DNA of 25,480 nt. Source: a virus. Positions 1-6,760 of this stretch are shown here, one piece after another. The stretch's first letter is position 1; the number at the start of each line of letters is the position of its first letter. Under the pieces are notes generated by a model. The model did not search any database. It was not told the origin of the DNA and saw nothing but the letters and a program-made list of their open reading frames with translations. The stretch lies in the IMG/VR virus record IMGVR_UViG_3300021962_000589, positions 1 through 25,480 of that record. The stretch is one strand, 5' to 3'. The position numbers and the translations under genes are program-made.

Positions 1-40
1 TAAGCGGGAGAAGCGAGTGCAAGTCTCGAGGAGGGCTCCA
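1..40 (+). tRNA. 3' part of a tRNA cut by the window edge (anticodon ends in T; Arg-TCT or Thr most similar)
   Basis: Seen: bases 1-12 look like the end of an anticodon arm (TAAGCGGG) and a short variable loop. Bases 13-29 fold as a T arm with a G-C closing pair at 17/25, a seven-base loop TGCAAGT and one mismatch at the base of the stem (13/29). Bases 30-36 would be the 3' acceptor strand, 37 the discriminator and 38-40 an encoded CCA. The anticodon loop end T-A-A followed by GCGG recalls tRNA-Arg(TCT) and tRNA-Thr, but the first two anticodon bases lie outside the window. Odd: the second T-loop base is G instead of the near-universal T, and the discriminator is T. It could be a degenerate or pseudo tRNA. 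The missing 5' half upstream would decide. Confidence 0.5.
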
Positions 41-44
41 GTTT

Positions 45-194
45 CTAAGATGCAAGTTCCTCCAGGGTTCTTTTCACCTGAGACACCCCTCCGCTCACTG
101 GGTGATACGGAATCTTGGAGGACTTAATGATCCCGTCATGGGAATGGGACAGGAACCCCACCATCCCTACGGCGTGATCCGCATTCTTGAGCAT
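45..194 (-). CDS. Possible 49-residue protein or gene remnant, leftward
   Basis: On the minus strand an ATG at 194 opens 49 codons ending at TAG (47-45). The product has a protein-like composition (…HSHDGIIKSSKIPYHPVSGG…) with regular use of AAG, CTG and GGG codons. No ribosome binding site precedes the ATG. The reading continues upstream in protein-like sequence (GYTLKS) only to an in-frame TAA six codons before the ATG, so it could be the end of a longer gene that lost its start. The plus strand is also open across this stretch to a TAA at 237-239, and a plus-strand GGAGGA at 117-122 precedes a 16-codon ORF at 127-177. Which reading, if any, is used cannot be settled here. I do not recognise the protein. 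Confidence 0.25.
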   Translation of the reverse strand: MLKNADHAVGMVGFLSHSHDGIIKSSKIPYHPVSGGVSQVKRTLEELAS

Positions 195-243
195 GGACTT
201 CAGGGTGTAGCCTTACTTAAAATATATTTGGATTACTAATACC

Positions 244-507
244 ATGCTTACGAAAACCCAACTTGAGCAATTCCTAAACCAGTACGAAGTCCTACGAGGA
301 ATCGAGGTGGCGTATGAGAGCGAAGTCAAGCAAGCGATTGCTCCTCATGTGGTAATGCTCACTGGCATGGTGAACATTAAAGGAACCCCACATCTGTTCG
401 AGACCGAACTGAACCTGGCTGAGTTCCACAACCGAGCCGACCTTGAGCTTCTCGGTAAGACAATCCTCAAAGCCTTTGATAAGGCTGGAGTTGAAACACT
501 AGGATAA
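244..507 (+). CDS. Small unknown protein at the head of the packaging genes
   Basis: 87 residues, mixed charge, no signal peptide or membrane segment. It looks like a compact alpha/beta protein: an N-terminal helix (TKTQLEQFLNQYEVLRGIEV), a central strand-rich part and a C-terminal helix. I do not recognise a family. It is the first rightward gene after the tRNA and ends 6 nt before the terminase small subunit, so a packaging or regulatory role is possible by position only. There is no Shine-Dalgarno sequence before the ATG. The preceding 35 nt are AT-rich, with a TATATT at 223-228 that could be a -10 element giving a very short leader, but no convincing -35 box is visible. Confidence 0.75.
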   Translation: MLTKTQLEQFLNQYEVLRGIEVAYESEVKQAIAPHVVMLTGMVNIKGTPHLFETELNLAEFHNRADLELLGKTILKAFDKAGVETLG

Positions 508-513
508 ATACAT

Positions 514-759
514 ATGGCAGCACGCAAACGAGCAATACGACACGACGACAACACACGAGCAAAGATCCAGGCAGCACAGTTGATTAATCGACTAACAGCA
601 CACGCTTGTGGCGAACTCGAGTTGTCCAGCACCCAGGTAAGAGCTATTGAGGTTCTCCTCCGTAAAACCCTTCCTGATCTATCTGATGTACGTATGGAAG
701 TGGACTCTGCTCCGATTACGTTCCAGCTTGATCTAGGAAAACCTAGCGAGCAAGAATAA
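514..759 (+). CDS. terS: Terminase small subunit-like DNA packaging protein
   Basis: 81 residues. The N-terminal half is basic and helical (RKRAIRHDDNTRAKIQAAQL), followed by a helix-turn-helix-like segment (ELSSTQVRAIEVLLRKTLPD, about residues 37-56) and a short acidic tail. From memory this pattern (RHDxxTRxKIQxxQLINRL…LSxTQxxAIxxLLRKxLPDLS) is typical of short proteins encoded immediately before TerL in many proteobacterial phages and prophages, where they are annotated as terminase small subunit or DNA packaging protein. Its role would be to recognise the concatemeric genome and hand it to TerL. It lies directly upstream of TerL: its TAA (757-759) is followed at once by the TerL start codon. 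The ribosome binding site is weak. Confidence 0.7.
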   Translation: MAARKRAIRHDDNTRAKIQAAQLINRLTAHACGELELSSTQVRAIEVLLRKTLPDLSDVRMEVDSAPITFQLDLGKPSEQE

Positions 760-2187
760 TTGGAAGTCATTAAATACAAACCCCCAGGCGCTAACGCAGC
801 CAAGTTCCATGGATCCGATGCTTTCGTTAGAGGGCTCATGGGACCGGTGGGTTCCGGGAAGTCTTCTTCATGTTGCGTGGAAATCGTAGCTAGAGCACTT
901 CGCCAGAAACCATCATCTGACGGCATCCGCCGTAGCCGTTGGTTAATCATTCGTAATACATATCCAGAGCTTAAGTCTACAACGATTAAGACCTGGGAAA
1001 CCTGGTTTCCATCAAACGTGGCGCCCATCAAATGGGATACGCCCATTACCTCGACTATGAAGATCGCTGATATTGGCGACGGTACGAGCATGGAACTCGA
1101 GGTGATGTTCATGGCGCTTGACCGTCCGACTGAGACAGGCAAGTTGCGTTCGTTGGAATTGACAGGAGCATGGATTAATGAAGCGTCAGAAATTGGTAAA
1201 GAAATCTTCGATATGGTCACGCAGCGTGTTGGCCGTTTCCCTAGTAAGTTGCAGGGTGGTCCATCCTGGTGCGGAATCATTTTGGATACCAACCCTTGCG
1301 ATGACGATCATTGGTATTACAAGCTAGCTGAAGAAGAGTGCCCGCCTGAGTGGGAGTTCTTCCGTCAACCAGGCGGTCTGTTTAAGGAGGGTGAGACATA
1401 TCAACCCAACCCTGACGCAGAAAACATCTTTAACCTACCTGGCGGATACCGCTATTATCTACAACAAGTCCCTTCTAAGCAAGAGGACTGGATTAACGTT
1501 TTCCTACTAGGCAACTATGGCTCAACTAAAGATGGAAAACCGGTATATCCAGAATATAACGACAAGGTTCACTGCCTGCCCAAGAACGTTGAAGCGGAGC
1601 GTGGACTACCTATTGTTCTCGGTTGGGACTTTGGTCTTACGCCTGCTTGTGTCGTCATGCAAGTCACGGCGAGAGGCAAAGTAATCATCCTCGATGAGGT
1701 GATCTCAGAGGACATGGGTATCCGGCAGTTTGCCAACGATGCCGTTAAACCTCTGTTAAACAACAAGTACCAAGGCTTCACAGTCTTCTCCGCAGGTGAC
1801 CCAGCTGGAAACATCAGGGCGCAAACGGATGAACGTACTTGCTTACAAGAATTACTAGAAGCCGGTATCTACACAGAGCCAGCTTCAACCAACGACTTTA
1901 TCCCTAGACGTGAGTCTGTCGCATTCTTCCTGACCAGGATGAGTGATGGCGAACCAGCGTTCTCGATCAACCCACGGTGCACAAACATCCGTAAGGGTCT
2001 GGCTGGTCGTTACAAGTATGAGCGCCTGAAGACTTCAGGCAATGCTCGCTACAAAGATAGACCCCTCAAGGACGGTTACTCACACATCCAGGATGCGTTG
2101 CAGTATGCGTGCTTAAAGGTGCGAAGCGGCTTAACTCCCTCAAGGGCTAGGCATGTAAACAAGAAATCGGCGAAGGGGTGGACTTAG
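760..2187 (+). CDS. terL: Terminase large subunit (ATPase-nuclease)
   Basis: 475 residues, normal for TerL. It pumps DNA into the prohead through the portal and cuts it at start and end. Seen: a Walker A loop GPVGSGKS at residues 28-35; a Walker B/catalytic segment TGAWINEASE at 135-144; and a C-terminal RNase H-like nuclease with its acidic positions at D290 (GWDFG), D347 (GDPAG) and D445 (HIQDALQY). All motor and nuclease residues look intact. The start is TTG at 760, directly after the stop of the small subunit; the first in-frame ATG lies inside the Walker A region (codon 27), so TTG is the only sensible start. Coupled, inefficient initiation would keep TerL low relative to its neighbour. 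The 3' end meets the inverted homing endonuclease gene tail to tail with a few bases of overlap. Confidence 0.96.
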   Translation: MEVIKYKPPGANAAKFHGSDAFVRGLMGPVGSGKSSSCCVEIVARALRQKPSSDGIRRSRWLIIRNTYPELKSTTIKTWETWFPSNVAPIKWDTPITSTMKIADIGDGTSMELEVMFMALDRPTETGKLRSLELTGAWINEASEIGKEIFDMVTQRVGRFPSKLQGGPSWCGIILDTNPCDDDHWYYKLAEEECPPEWEFFRQPGGLFKEGETYQPNPDAENIFNLPGGYRYYLQQVPSKQEDWINVFLLGNYGSTKDGKPVYPEYNDKVHCLPKNVEAERGLPIVLGWDFGLTPACVVMQVTARGKVIILDEVISEDMGIRQFANDAVKPLLNNKYQGFTVFSAGDPAGNIRAQTDERTCLQELLEAGIYTEPASTNDFIPRRESVAFFLTRMSDGEPAFSINPRCTNIRKGLAGRYKYERLKTSGNARYKDRPLKDGYSHIQDALQYACLKVRSGLTPSRARHVNKKSAKGWT

Positions 2188-2666
2188 CAGTTCCTGGCGT
2201 GATCGCCGTGATAGTGCTTGCGTGCCTCGCAAACTGCAACGTTCGCTTCTTCTGGAGTTTTGAACGTGCCCAAATGAATGTGTTTGCGGTGATGCATTAT
2301 GTAGCCATACCACTTGCCTGTGCGCTTGTTAAAGGACACTCCCTTAAAACCGGATGTGTTGTCCTTGCGCTTTTGGGCGTTGTAGTTGTTTTTGCACTTA
2401 TCGGTTTCCCGAAGGTTGTCGATCTTATTGTTGAGCTTGTTCCCATCAATATGATCAATGAACTTTGGTATGAGTCCGTGGTGCATTAGATATACAAGTT
2501 GGTGATTCCTGTATAGGCGCCCTTGCACCATTGTTTGCAGGTAGCCACGGGAAGCCAAAGTCCCGGCCTTAGTTCCTGCTGGTAGGTTATCGCAAGGCTT
2601 TACCCTCCAAAACAGGTTACCGTCTAAGTATTCAAATAGTTCTAGTGCAGTTTGTTGAGTAATCAT
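2184..2666 (-). CDS. HNH homing endonuclease with AP2 DNA-binding domain
   Basis: 160 residues from ATG 2666, on the strand opposite to all virion genes. HNH core at about residues 55-96: H55, then DHIDGNKLNNKIDNLR with H72, N80 and N84 in the expected order. AP2-like domain at about 106-157 (SGFKGVSFNKRTGKWYG … HLGTFKTPEEA), which usually gives DNA specificity in free-standing phage homing endonucleases. Both domains look complete, so the element is probably active. It sits exactly between terL and the portal gene and overlaps the terL stop by a few bases, as expected of an intergenic mobile gene. In-frame starts at 2675 and 2702 exist, but the -10 box at 2674-2679 overlaps the 2675 ATG, so 2666 is preferred. 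It contains no CTCGAG, unlike its surroundings. Confidence 0.93.
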   Translation of the reverse strand: MITQQTALELFEYLDGNLFWRVKPCDNLPAGTKAGTLASRGYLQTMVQGRLYRNHQLVYLMHHGLIPKFIDHIDGNKLNNKIDNLRETDKCKNNYNAQKRKDNTSGFKGVSFNKRTGKWYGYIMHHRKHIHLGTFKTPEEANVAVCEARKHYHGDHARNC

Positions 2667-2673
2667 ACTTAAC

Positions 2674-2702
2674 ATTATATATGCGCCTGGACTTAATTGC
2701 AA
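2674..2702 (-). promoter_or_regulatory. Sigma70-like promoter for the homing endonuclease
   Basis: On the minus strand TTGCAA (2702-2697) is followed after 17 nt by a perfect TATAAT (2679-2674). The predicted start, seven bases past the -10, falls at 2667-2666, the A of the ATG, so the message would be leaderless; no Shine-Dalgarno sequence precedes that ATG. The -35 box overlaps the AAGG ribosome binding site of the portal gene on the other strand. Prediction by consensus only. Confidence 0.5.
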
Positions 2703-2711
2703 GGTAGATTA

Positions 2712-4805
2712 ATGAGTTATTTGAACAACCAACCTCCTGTTGAAGCAGAGGTGTCTGAAGCTGGTACTCAAGAAGAGAACCTAGGCTTTGAGACCAACCT
2801 GGCTGCTTACGTGAAGCGATGCTGGGAGCAAGCTCGAGTTGCACGCAATGAAGTCACAGAGCGTCTATTGCGCTGTGAGCGTCAACGCCGTGGCGTGTAT
2901 GACCCAGAGAAAGCTGCCGACATTGCGAAGATGGGCGGCTCTGACATTTACATGATGCTTACAGACGTTAAGTGTCGTGCGGCAGAGTCATGGATCCGTG
3001 ACGTAATGTTGAACCAGCAGGAGCGTGTGTTCGAACTACAGCCAGCGAAGTCTCCGATGATGCCCGTTGAAATGAAGGGGGCGATCATCGACTTGGTGAG
3101 GACTGAAGCCGAGGAGTACATCTCTGAAGGCGGAGAGCTTCACCCTGAAACGTTCCGTGCCCGCATGGAAGAAGTGCATGAGAACATTACTCAGCGCCTT
3201 CGCCAGGAAGCACAGGACGCAGCTCGTCGTATGGGTGACAAGATCCAGGATCAGTTGAATGAAGGCAAGTTCTACCCAGAACTTAAGAACTTCATCACTG
3301 ACTTTGTGACGTTCCCTACGGCGATCATCAAGGGCCCAAACATCAAACGCCGTAAAGGTATGGTGTGGGGTCCTGAGTTTCAACCGATCGTTACCACCGA
3401 GTTCGTAAGAGAGATCGAGCGTGTCAGTCCTTATGACATCTTCCCATCCCCGAGCTCGACTGGTATCGATGACGGTTACATCATCCAAAGACACAGGTTG
3501 AGCCGTGGCTCCCTCGAGGCTTTGCGTGGTACCCCAGGCATCAATGAAGACGCCCTAACAACTATCATCGACCGCTACGGCAAGACTGGTTACAAGTCTT
3601 GGCAAGCTGGCGATACAGAGCGCCGTACCTTGGAAGGCAAGCCTTTCCGCACACCTATCAACGAAGACAGTATTGAAACCCTAGAATTCTGGGGATCAAT
3701 CAATGGTCAGTGGTTGCTTGAGTGGGGTATCGAGGGGGACATTAAGGAAGATAGAGAGTATGAAGTTACTCTATGGATGGTTGGGCAAACAGTTTTCAAA
3801 TGTATTCTCAATCCCGATCCGCTCGGTCGTAGACCGTATGACATCGCAAGCTGGGAAGAAGTCCCGCACTCCTTCTGGGGAGTAGCCCTTCCTGAGATCA
3901 TGCGTGATACGCAAACCATGTGTAACGCTGCAGCTCGTAGTTTGGCGAACAACATGGGTATCGCTTCTGGTCCCCAGGTTGAGGTCACAGTGGATCGCTT
4001 GCCTGATGGCGAAGATCTGACTGACATCTACCCATGGAAGATCTGGCAGGTAACCACAGACCGTACAGGCGGTGGTCAACCAGCGGTACGTTTCTTCCAG
4101 CCAAATATGAATGCGGACGTTCTTATGTCTGTGTTCCAACAGTTCGCTAAGCAAGCTGACGAAGTAACAGGCATTCCAAACTATGTGTATGGAAGTAGCT
4201 CTGTTAGTGGTGCAGGTCGCACAGCTAGTGGTTTATCGATGCTTATGGACAACGCAAGCAAAGGTATCAAGCAAGCTGTAGCAAACATTGATAAAATAGT
4301 AAGTGGTATTGTGCAAAGACTATATCTGCACAATATGATGTTCGATGAAGACATCTACATTAAAGGTGACTTCAAGGTTGTAGCTAAGGGTGCAATTGGT
4401 CTTATTCACAAAGAGACCTTACAAATGCGCCGCAATGAGTTCCTCATGGCTACAGCGAATCCGATTGACTCCCAGATTGTTGGACCAGAAGGCAGAGCGT
4501 ACTTGCTACGTGAGCTTGCTCGTGGTCTGCAGATGGATACAGAGAAGATCGTGCCGAACGCAGATTCTATTTCTGAACAGAAGATGCAAGCCATGGCTAT
4601 GCAGATGGCTCAGCAAATGCATGAGCAGATGATGCAGAAGCAGGCTCCAGCTCCACAAGCAGCACTACCGAATGGCGACCCAGCTGGCGGACAAATGGCT
4701 AACACGGTTGTTCCACAAGGAATGGCTGATGGTGGCGAGGTAAGCCAGGACGGTCCATTCACAAGAGCTTTGAAAGAAGAGCTCGCACGCAACGACACTC
4801 TATAA
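2712..4805 (+). CDS. Portal protein (large, podovirus type)
   Basis: 697 residues from ATG 2712, with AAGG at 2701-2704; an in-frame TTG at 2697 lies upstream but has no ribosome binding site. The portal forms the dodecameric ring at one capsid vertex through which TerL packages DNA and to which the adaptor and tail attach. Size and position after terL fit the large P22-like portals. The segment …ITQRLRQEAQDAARRMGDKIQ… and the long C-terminal part with TGIPNYVYGSSSVSGAGRTA, followed by alternating helices, match what I remember of podovirus portals. The last ~70 residues are Met/Gln-rich (MQAMAMQMAQQMHEQMMQKQ), then Pro/Ala-rich, and end with a MADGGEV motif also seen in other virion proteins here. 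The Met/Gln-rich helix could form a coiled-coil barrel inside the head. Confidence 0.88.
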   Translation: MSYLNNQPPVEAEVSEAGTQEENLGFETNLAAYVKRCWEQARVARNEVTERLLRCERQRRGVYDPEKAADIAKMGGSDIYMMLTDVKCRAAESWIRDVMLNQQERVFELQPAKSPMMPVEMKGAIIDLVRTEAEEYISEGGELHPETFRARMEEVHENITQRLRQEAQDAARRMGDKIQDQLNEGKFYPELKNFITDFVTFPTAIIKGPNIKRRKGMVWGPEFQPIVTTEFVREIERVSPYDIFPSPSSTGIDDGYIIQRHRLSRGSLEALRGTPGINEDALTTIIDRYGKTGYKSWQAGDTERRTLEGKPFRTPINEDSIETLEFWGSINGQWLLEWGIEGDIKEDREYEVTLWMVGQTVFKCILNPDPLGRRPYDIASWEEVPHSFWGVALPEIMRDTQTMCNAAARSLANNMGIASGPQVEVTVDRLPDGEDLTDIYPWKIWQVTTDRTGGGQPAVRFFQPNMNADVLMSVFQQFAKQADEVTGIPNYVYGSSSVSGAGRTASGLSMLMDNASKGIKQAVANIDKIVSGIVQRLYLHNMMFDEDIYIKGDFKVVAKGAIGLIHKETLQMRRNEFLMATANPIDSQIVGPEGRAYLLRELARGLQMDTEKIVPNADSISEQKMQAMAMQMAQQMHEQMMQKQAPAPQAALPNGDPAGGQMANTVVPQGMADGGEVSQDGPFTRALKEELARNDTL

Positions 4806-4817
4806 GGAAAAGAAATC

Positions 4818-5447
4818 ATGGGTTACAAACCAGAATGGCAAAACGGAAGCATGGCGAAAGCCGGTCAATCTAAACCAACATATGGTGTGAAGGACTGTGG
4901 CTCCCCGTTCCATGGCGCAAAGATGTACGCAGACGGCGGGATCCTCAAGGGTTATGCAAACGGCGGAATGCCTGAGCCTCTACGTGAGCCTACCGAGGCT
5001 GACCGTGGTGAACCAATGAGCGTGGCTGACATGCCTGAACTACGTGAGCCGACTGCGGCTGATCGTGGCGAGACTGCAGCTCCGAAGAATTTTGGTGCAG
5101 CATTTAAAGATGCCCGATCAAGTGGCGCAAAAGAATTTGAATTTCAAGGCAAGAAGTACACAACCCAGCTGAAGGAAGAAGTGAAGGCCGCTCCAAAGGC
5201 GTCTGTAAGAGATGACCGCAACGAGATGGATAAGCAGAGTGATGCAGCGGCATCTCGCAACTACCGTAATGAGATGGATAAGCAAAGCGACAATGCTTCT
5301 GCACCAGCTCCTGCAGCACCAAGGACTGGCGTTCGTTATGGACGCGGCGGTGTCGAAAAGAAAGAAACCGATACCAAGAAGTTCAGCCGCTTCAGCTCTG
5401 GCGGTAAATACGTTCCAAGCCAAGGCGTTGTTGTTGAAAAGAAATAA
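4818..5447 (+). CDS. Disordered virion-associated protein of unknown function
   Basis: 209 residues, hydrophilic and low in bulky hydrophobics, probably mostly disordered. It holds two internal near-repeats: LREPTEADRGEP / LREPTAADRGET (about residues 55-85) and RNEMDKQSDAA / RNEMDKQSDNA (about 134-160). Between them lies a folded-looking element, FGAAFKDARSSGAKEFEF-x-GKKYTT, of a kind I remember from many phage virion-region proteins of unknown role. The N-terminus carries a YADGGI motif shared with the portal and an internal protein. Start ATG 4818 has AAGGAAAAG just upstream. Placed between portal and scaffold, it may be a minor head protein or assembly partner; this rests on position only. 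Confidence 0.8.
   Translation: MGYKPEWQNGSMAKAGQSKPTYGVKDCGSPFHGAKMYADGGILKGYANGGMPEPLREPTEADRGEPMSVADMPELREPTAADRGETAAPKNFGAAFKDARSSGAKEFEFQGKKYTTQLKEEVKAAPKASVRDDRNEMDKQSDAAASRNYRNEMDKQSDNASAPAPAAPRTGVRYGRGGVEKKETDTKKFSRFSSGGKYVPSQGVVVEKK
5217..5294 (+). repeat. Direct repeat inside the virion-associated gene
   Basis: Two copies of about 27 bp (5217-5243 and 5268-5294) share GAGATGGATAAGCA and encode RNEMDKQSD twice. The differences (AAC/AAT, CAG/CAA, AGT/AGC) are synonymous, so the peptide is being kept while the DNA has diverged. Confidence 0.8.
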
Positions 5448-5677
5448 TGCTTAATCATCCCGACAAACGAATCCTCCAGGCACTGGCCGCCCTCGAGTCT
5501 GATACAGACTTCCAGGTGGTCAAGGACTGGTTGTATGCCTCTCTGAACCAGATGTATATCGACGGTTCATACGCCAAGGAAGACCATCACGCACGATGGT
5601 TCCAGGGCGCGCAACAGGTGTTATCTGACCTTCTATCCAAGGCAGAGCACGCAAGAGACGCAATCCGCAAGAATTAA
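5447..5677 (+). CDS. Small conserved-looking phage protein, unknown function
   Basis: 76 residues, predicted all-helical (ILQALAALESDTDFQVVKDW … LNQMY … ARWFQGAQQVLSDLLSKA), soluble, no cysteine. The pattern of two helices around a W-x-Q-G-A motif recalls small proteins encoded between portal and scaffold genes of many podoviruses; none has a role I can name. Its ATG overlaps the TAA of the previous gene (TAATG), so translation is probably coupled. The gene ends at the start of the hairpin-rich leader before the scaffold gene. Confidence 0.8.
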   Translation: MLNHPDKRILQALAALESDTDFQVVKDWLYASLNQMYIDGSYAKEDHHARWFQGAQQVLSDLLSKAEHARDAIRKN

Positions 5678-5718
5678 CCCATCCGGGTAAATACCCCAGC
5701 TGACGGGTTTCAGTCAGC
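5677..5718 (+). promoter_or_regulatory. Leader with competing hairpins before scaffold and capsid genes
   Basis: Four short segments alternate: ACCC 5677-5680, GGGT 5685-5688, ACCC 5693-5696, GGGT 5705-5708. GGGT at 5685 can pair with either the upstream or the downstream ACCC, and a separate 6-bp stem GCTGAC/GTCAGC (5699-5704 with 5713-5718) competes with the last GGGT. No T-run follows, so this is not a normal terminator. RNA processing, attenuation or message stabilisation before the abundantly needed capsid genes is possible. The remaining ~80 nt to 5798 hold a CTCGAG palindrome at 5755 and a ribosome binding site. Confidence 0.3.
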
Positions 5719-5798
5719 AATTAATGAAGACTAGATCAAGGATCGAGTGACTACCTCGAGGGCTCACTTCATCCATCTGGCTCATGGAGACATAAATT

Positions 5799-6719
5799 AT
5801 GGCAATGCCACGTGCAGTAGAAGAAGCAGCAAAGAGAGCCGAGGAGCTTCACGCTCAGTTGTACAACCAACCGAATACTGAAGATCCCGCAGCAACCGAC
5901 AACCAACCAGACCCTAGTCAAGCTCCAACTGACGACCAGGTTGATCAAACGCCCCAAGATCCACAAGATCAGAAGCCGCAAGATCCACCCAAGGAAGATC
6001 CGTGGGAACACAAGTACAAGGTAATGGAAGGCAAGTACCGGGCTGAAGTGCCACGTCTTGCTGCAGAAAACCGTGACCTACGTCAGAAATTCGACGCACT
6101 CACAGCAGAAATTGAGAGTTTAAAGAGCAAGGCAGCAACGCCAGCTCAATCACTCATCAGCCCAGAAGACAGAGAGAAGTACGGCGACGACCTTCTTGAT
6201 GTCATTAAACGAACAGCTCAAGAACAAACAGCTGCCAAAGACCAAGAGATTGCTGAACTTAAGCGCCGTCTAGATGGAGTCCACCAGGACACTGCCAAGA
6301 CAGCTGAAGTCACCTTCTACGACCGTCTAGGCGAATTAGTTCCTGACTGGGTAACGATTAATGCCGAAGACGGCTTCTTGAAATGGCTTGATGAATACGA
6401 TGAGTTCACCGGCAGAACACGCCAGGACCTACTCTCCGATGCTGAGAATGCTAGAGATGCCGTAAGAGTCGGACGGTTCTTCACTAAGTGGAAAGCCGAA
6501 CAAACCCAGTCCGTTGCAACAAGTCAACGAGCACTCGAATCCCAGGTAGTTCCTGACTCCAACAAGGTAGTCAAGGCGCCACAAGGGAAACGTTTCTTCA
6601 CACGAGCAGAGATCGCAGCGTTCTACGCAGCAGCTCGCAGAGGTGAGATGAGCTCAAAAGATATGGTTGCAATGGAAGCAGAAATTCATGCCGCAACGCT
6701 TGATGGTCGAGTTCGTTGA
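5799..6719 (+). CDS. Capsid scaffolding protein
   Basis: 306 residues. An Ala/Glu-rich N-terminal helix (1-22) is followed by a disordered Pro/Gln/Asp-rich linker (about 25-68, with many DPQDQKPQDP-type runs), a coiled coil (about 70-155: MEGKYRAEVPRLAAENRDLR, then IESLKSKA and QEIAELKRRLDG) and a C-terminal basic helical region (FFTRAEIAAFYAAARRGEMS). This charged, coiled-coil architecture, with position directly before the major capsid gene, is typical of scaffolding proteins. These fill the prohead, guide coat assembly and leave before or during packaging. The C-terminal helix is where scaffolds usually bind coat protein. Start ATG 5799 has GGAGA upstream. No protease motif is seen. Confidence 0.85.
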   Translation: MAMPRAVEEAAKRAEELHAQLYNQPNTEDPAATDNQPDPSQAPTDDQVDQTPQDPQDQKPQDPPKEDPWEHKYKVMEGKYRAEVPRLAAENRDLRQKFDALTAEIESLKSKAATPAQSLISPEDREKYGDDLLDVIKRTAQEQTAAKDQEIAELKRRLDGVHQDTAKTAEVTFYDRLGELVPDWVTINAEDGFLKWLDEYDEFTGRTRQDLLSDAENARDAVRVGRFFTKWKAEQTQSVATSQRALESQVVPDSNKVVKAPQGKRFFTRAEIAAFYAAARRGEMSSKDMVAMEAEIHAATLDGRVR

Positions 6720-6760
6720 CCTCGAGTATTAGCGGTACTCAATCATATTAGGAGATTCAA

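Noticed and set aside
127-177. 16-codon plus-strand ORF with a good GGAGGA site
   Set aside because: Too short to support; no coupling to a following gene. Kept only as a remark on the left-end stretch.
345-1292. Minus-strand frame of 315 codons over terS and terL
   Set aside because: Shadow of terL: no domain, Ser/Arg-rich composition, no ribosome binding site, and the plus strand carries full TerL motifs.
2178-2489. Plus-strand frame of 103 codons, very hydrophobic
   Set aside because: It is antisense to the HNH-AP2 gene, whose motifs are unmistakable; its hydrophobic look comes from the complement of Lys/Asn/Asp-rich codons.
5118-5423. Minus-strand frame rich in Leu/His with membrane-like runs
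   Set aside because: Antisense of the disordered 209-residue gene; composition explained by that gene's Ala/Glu/Lys codons.
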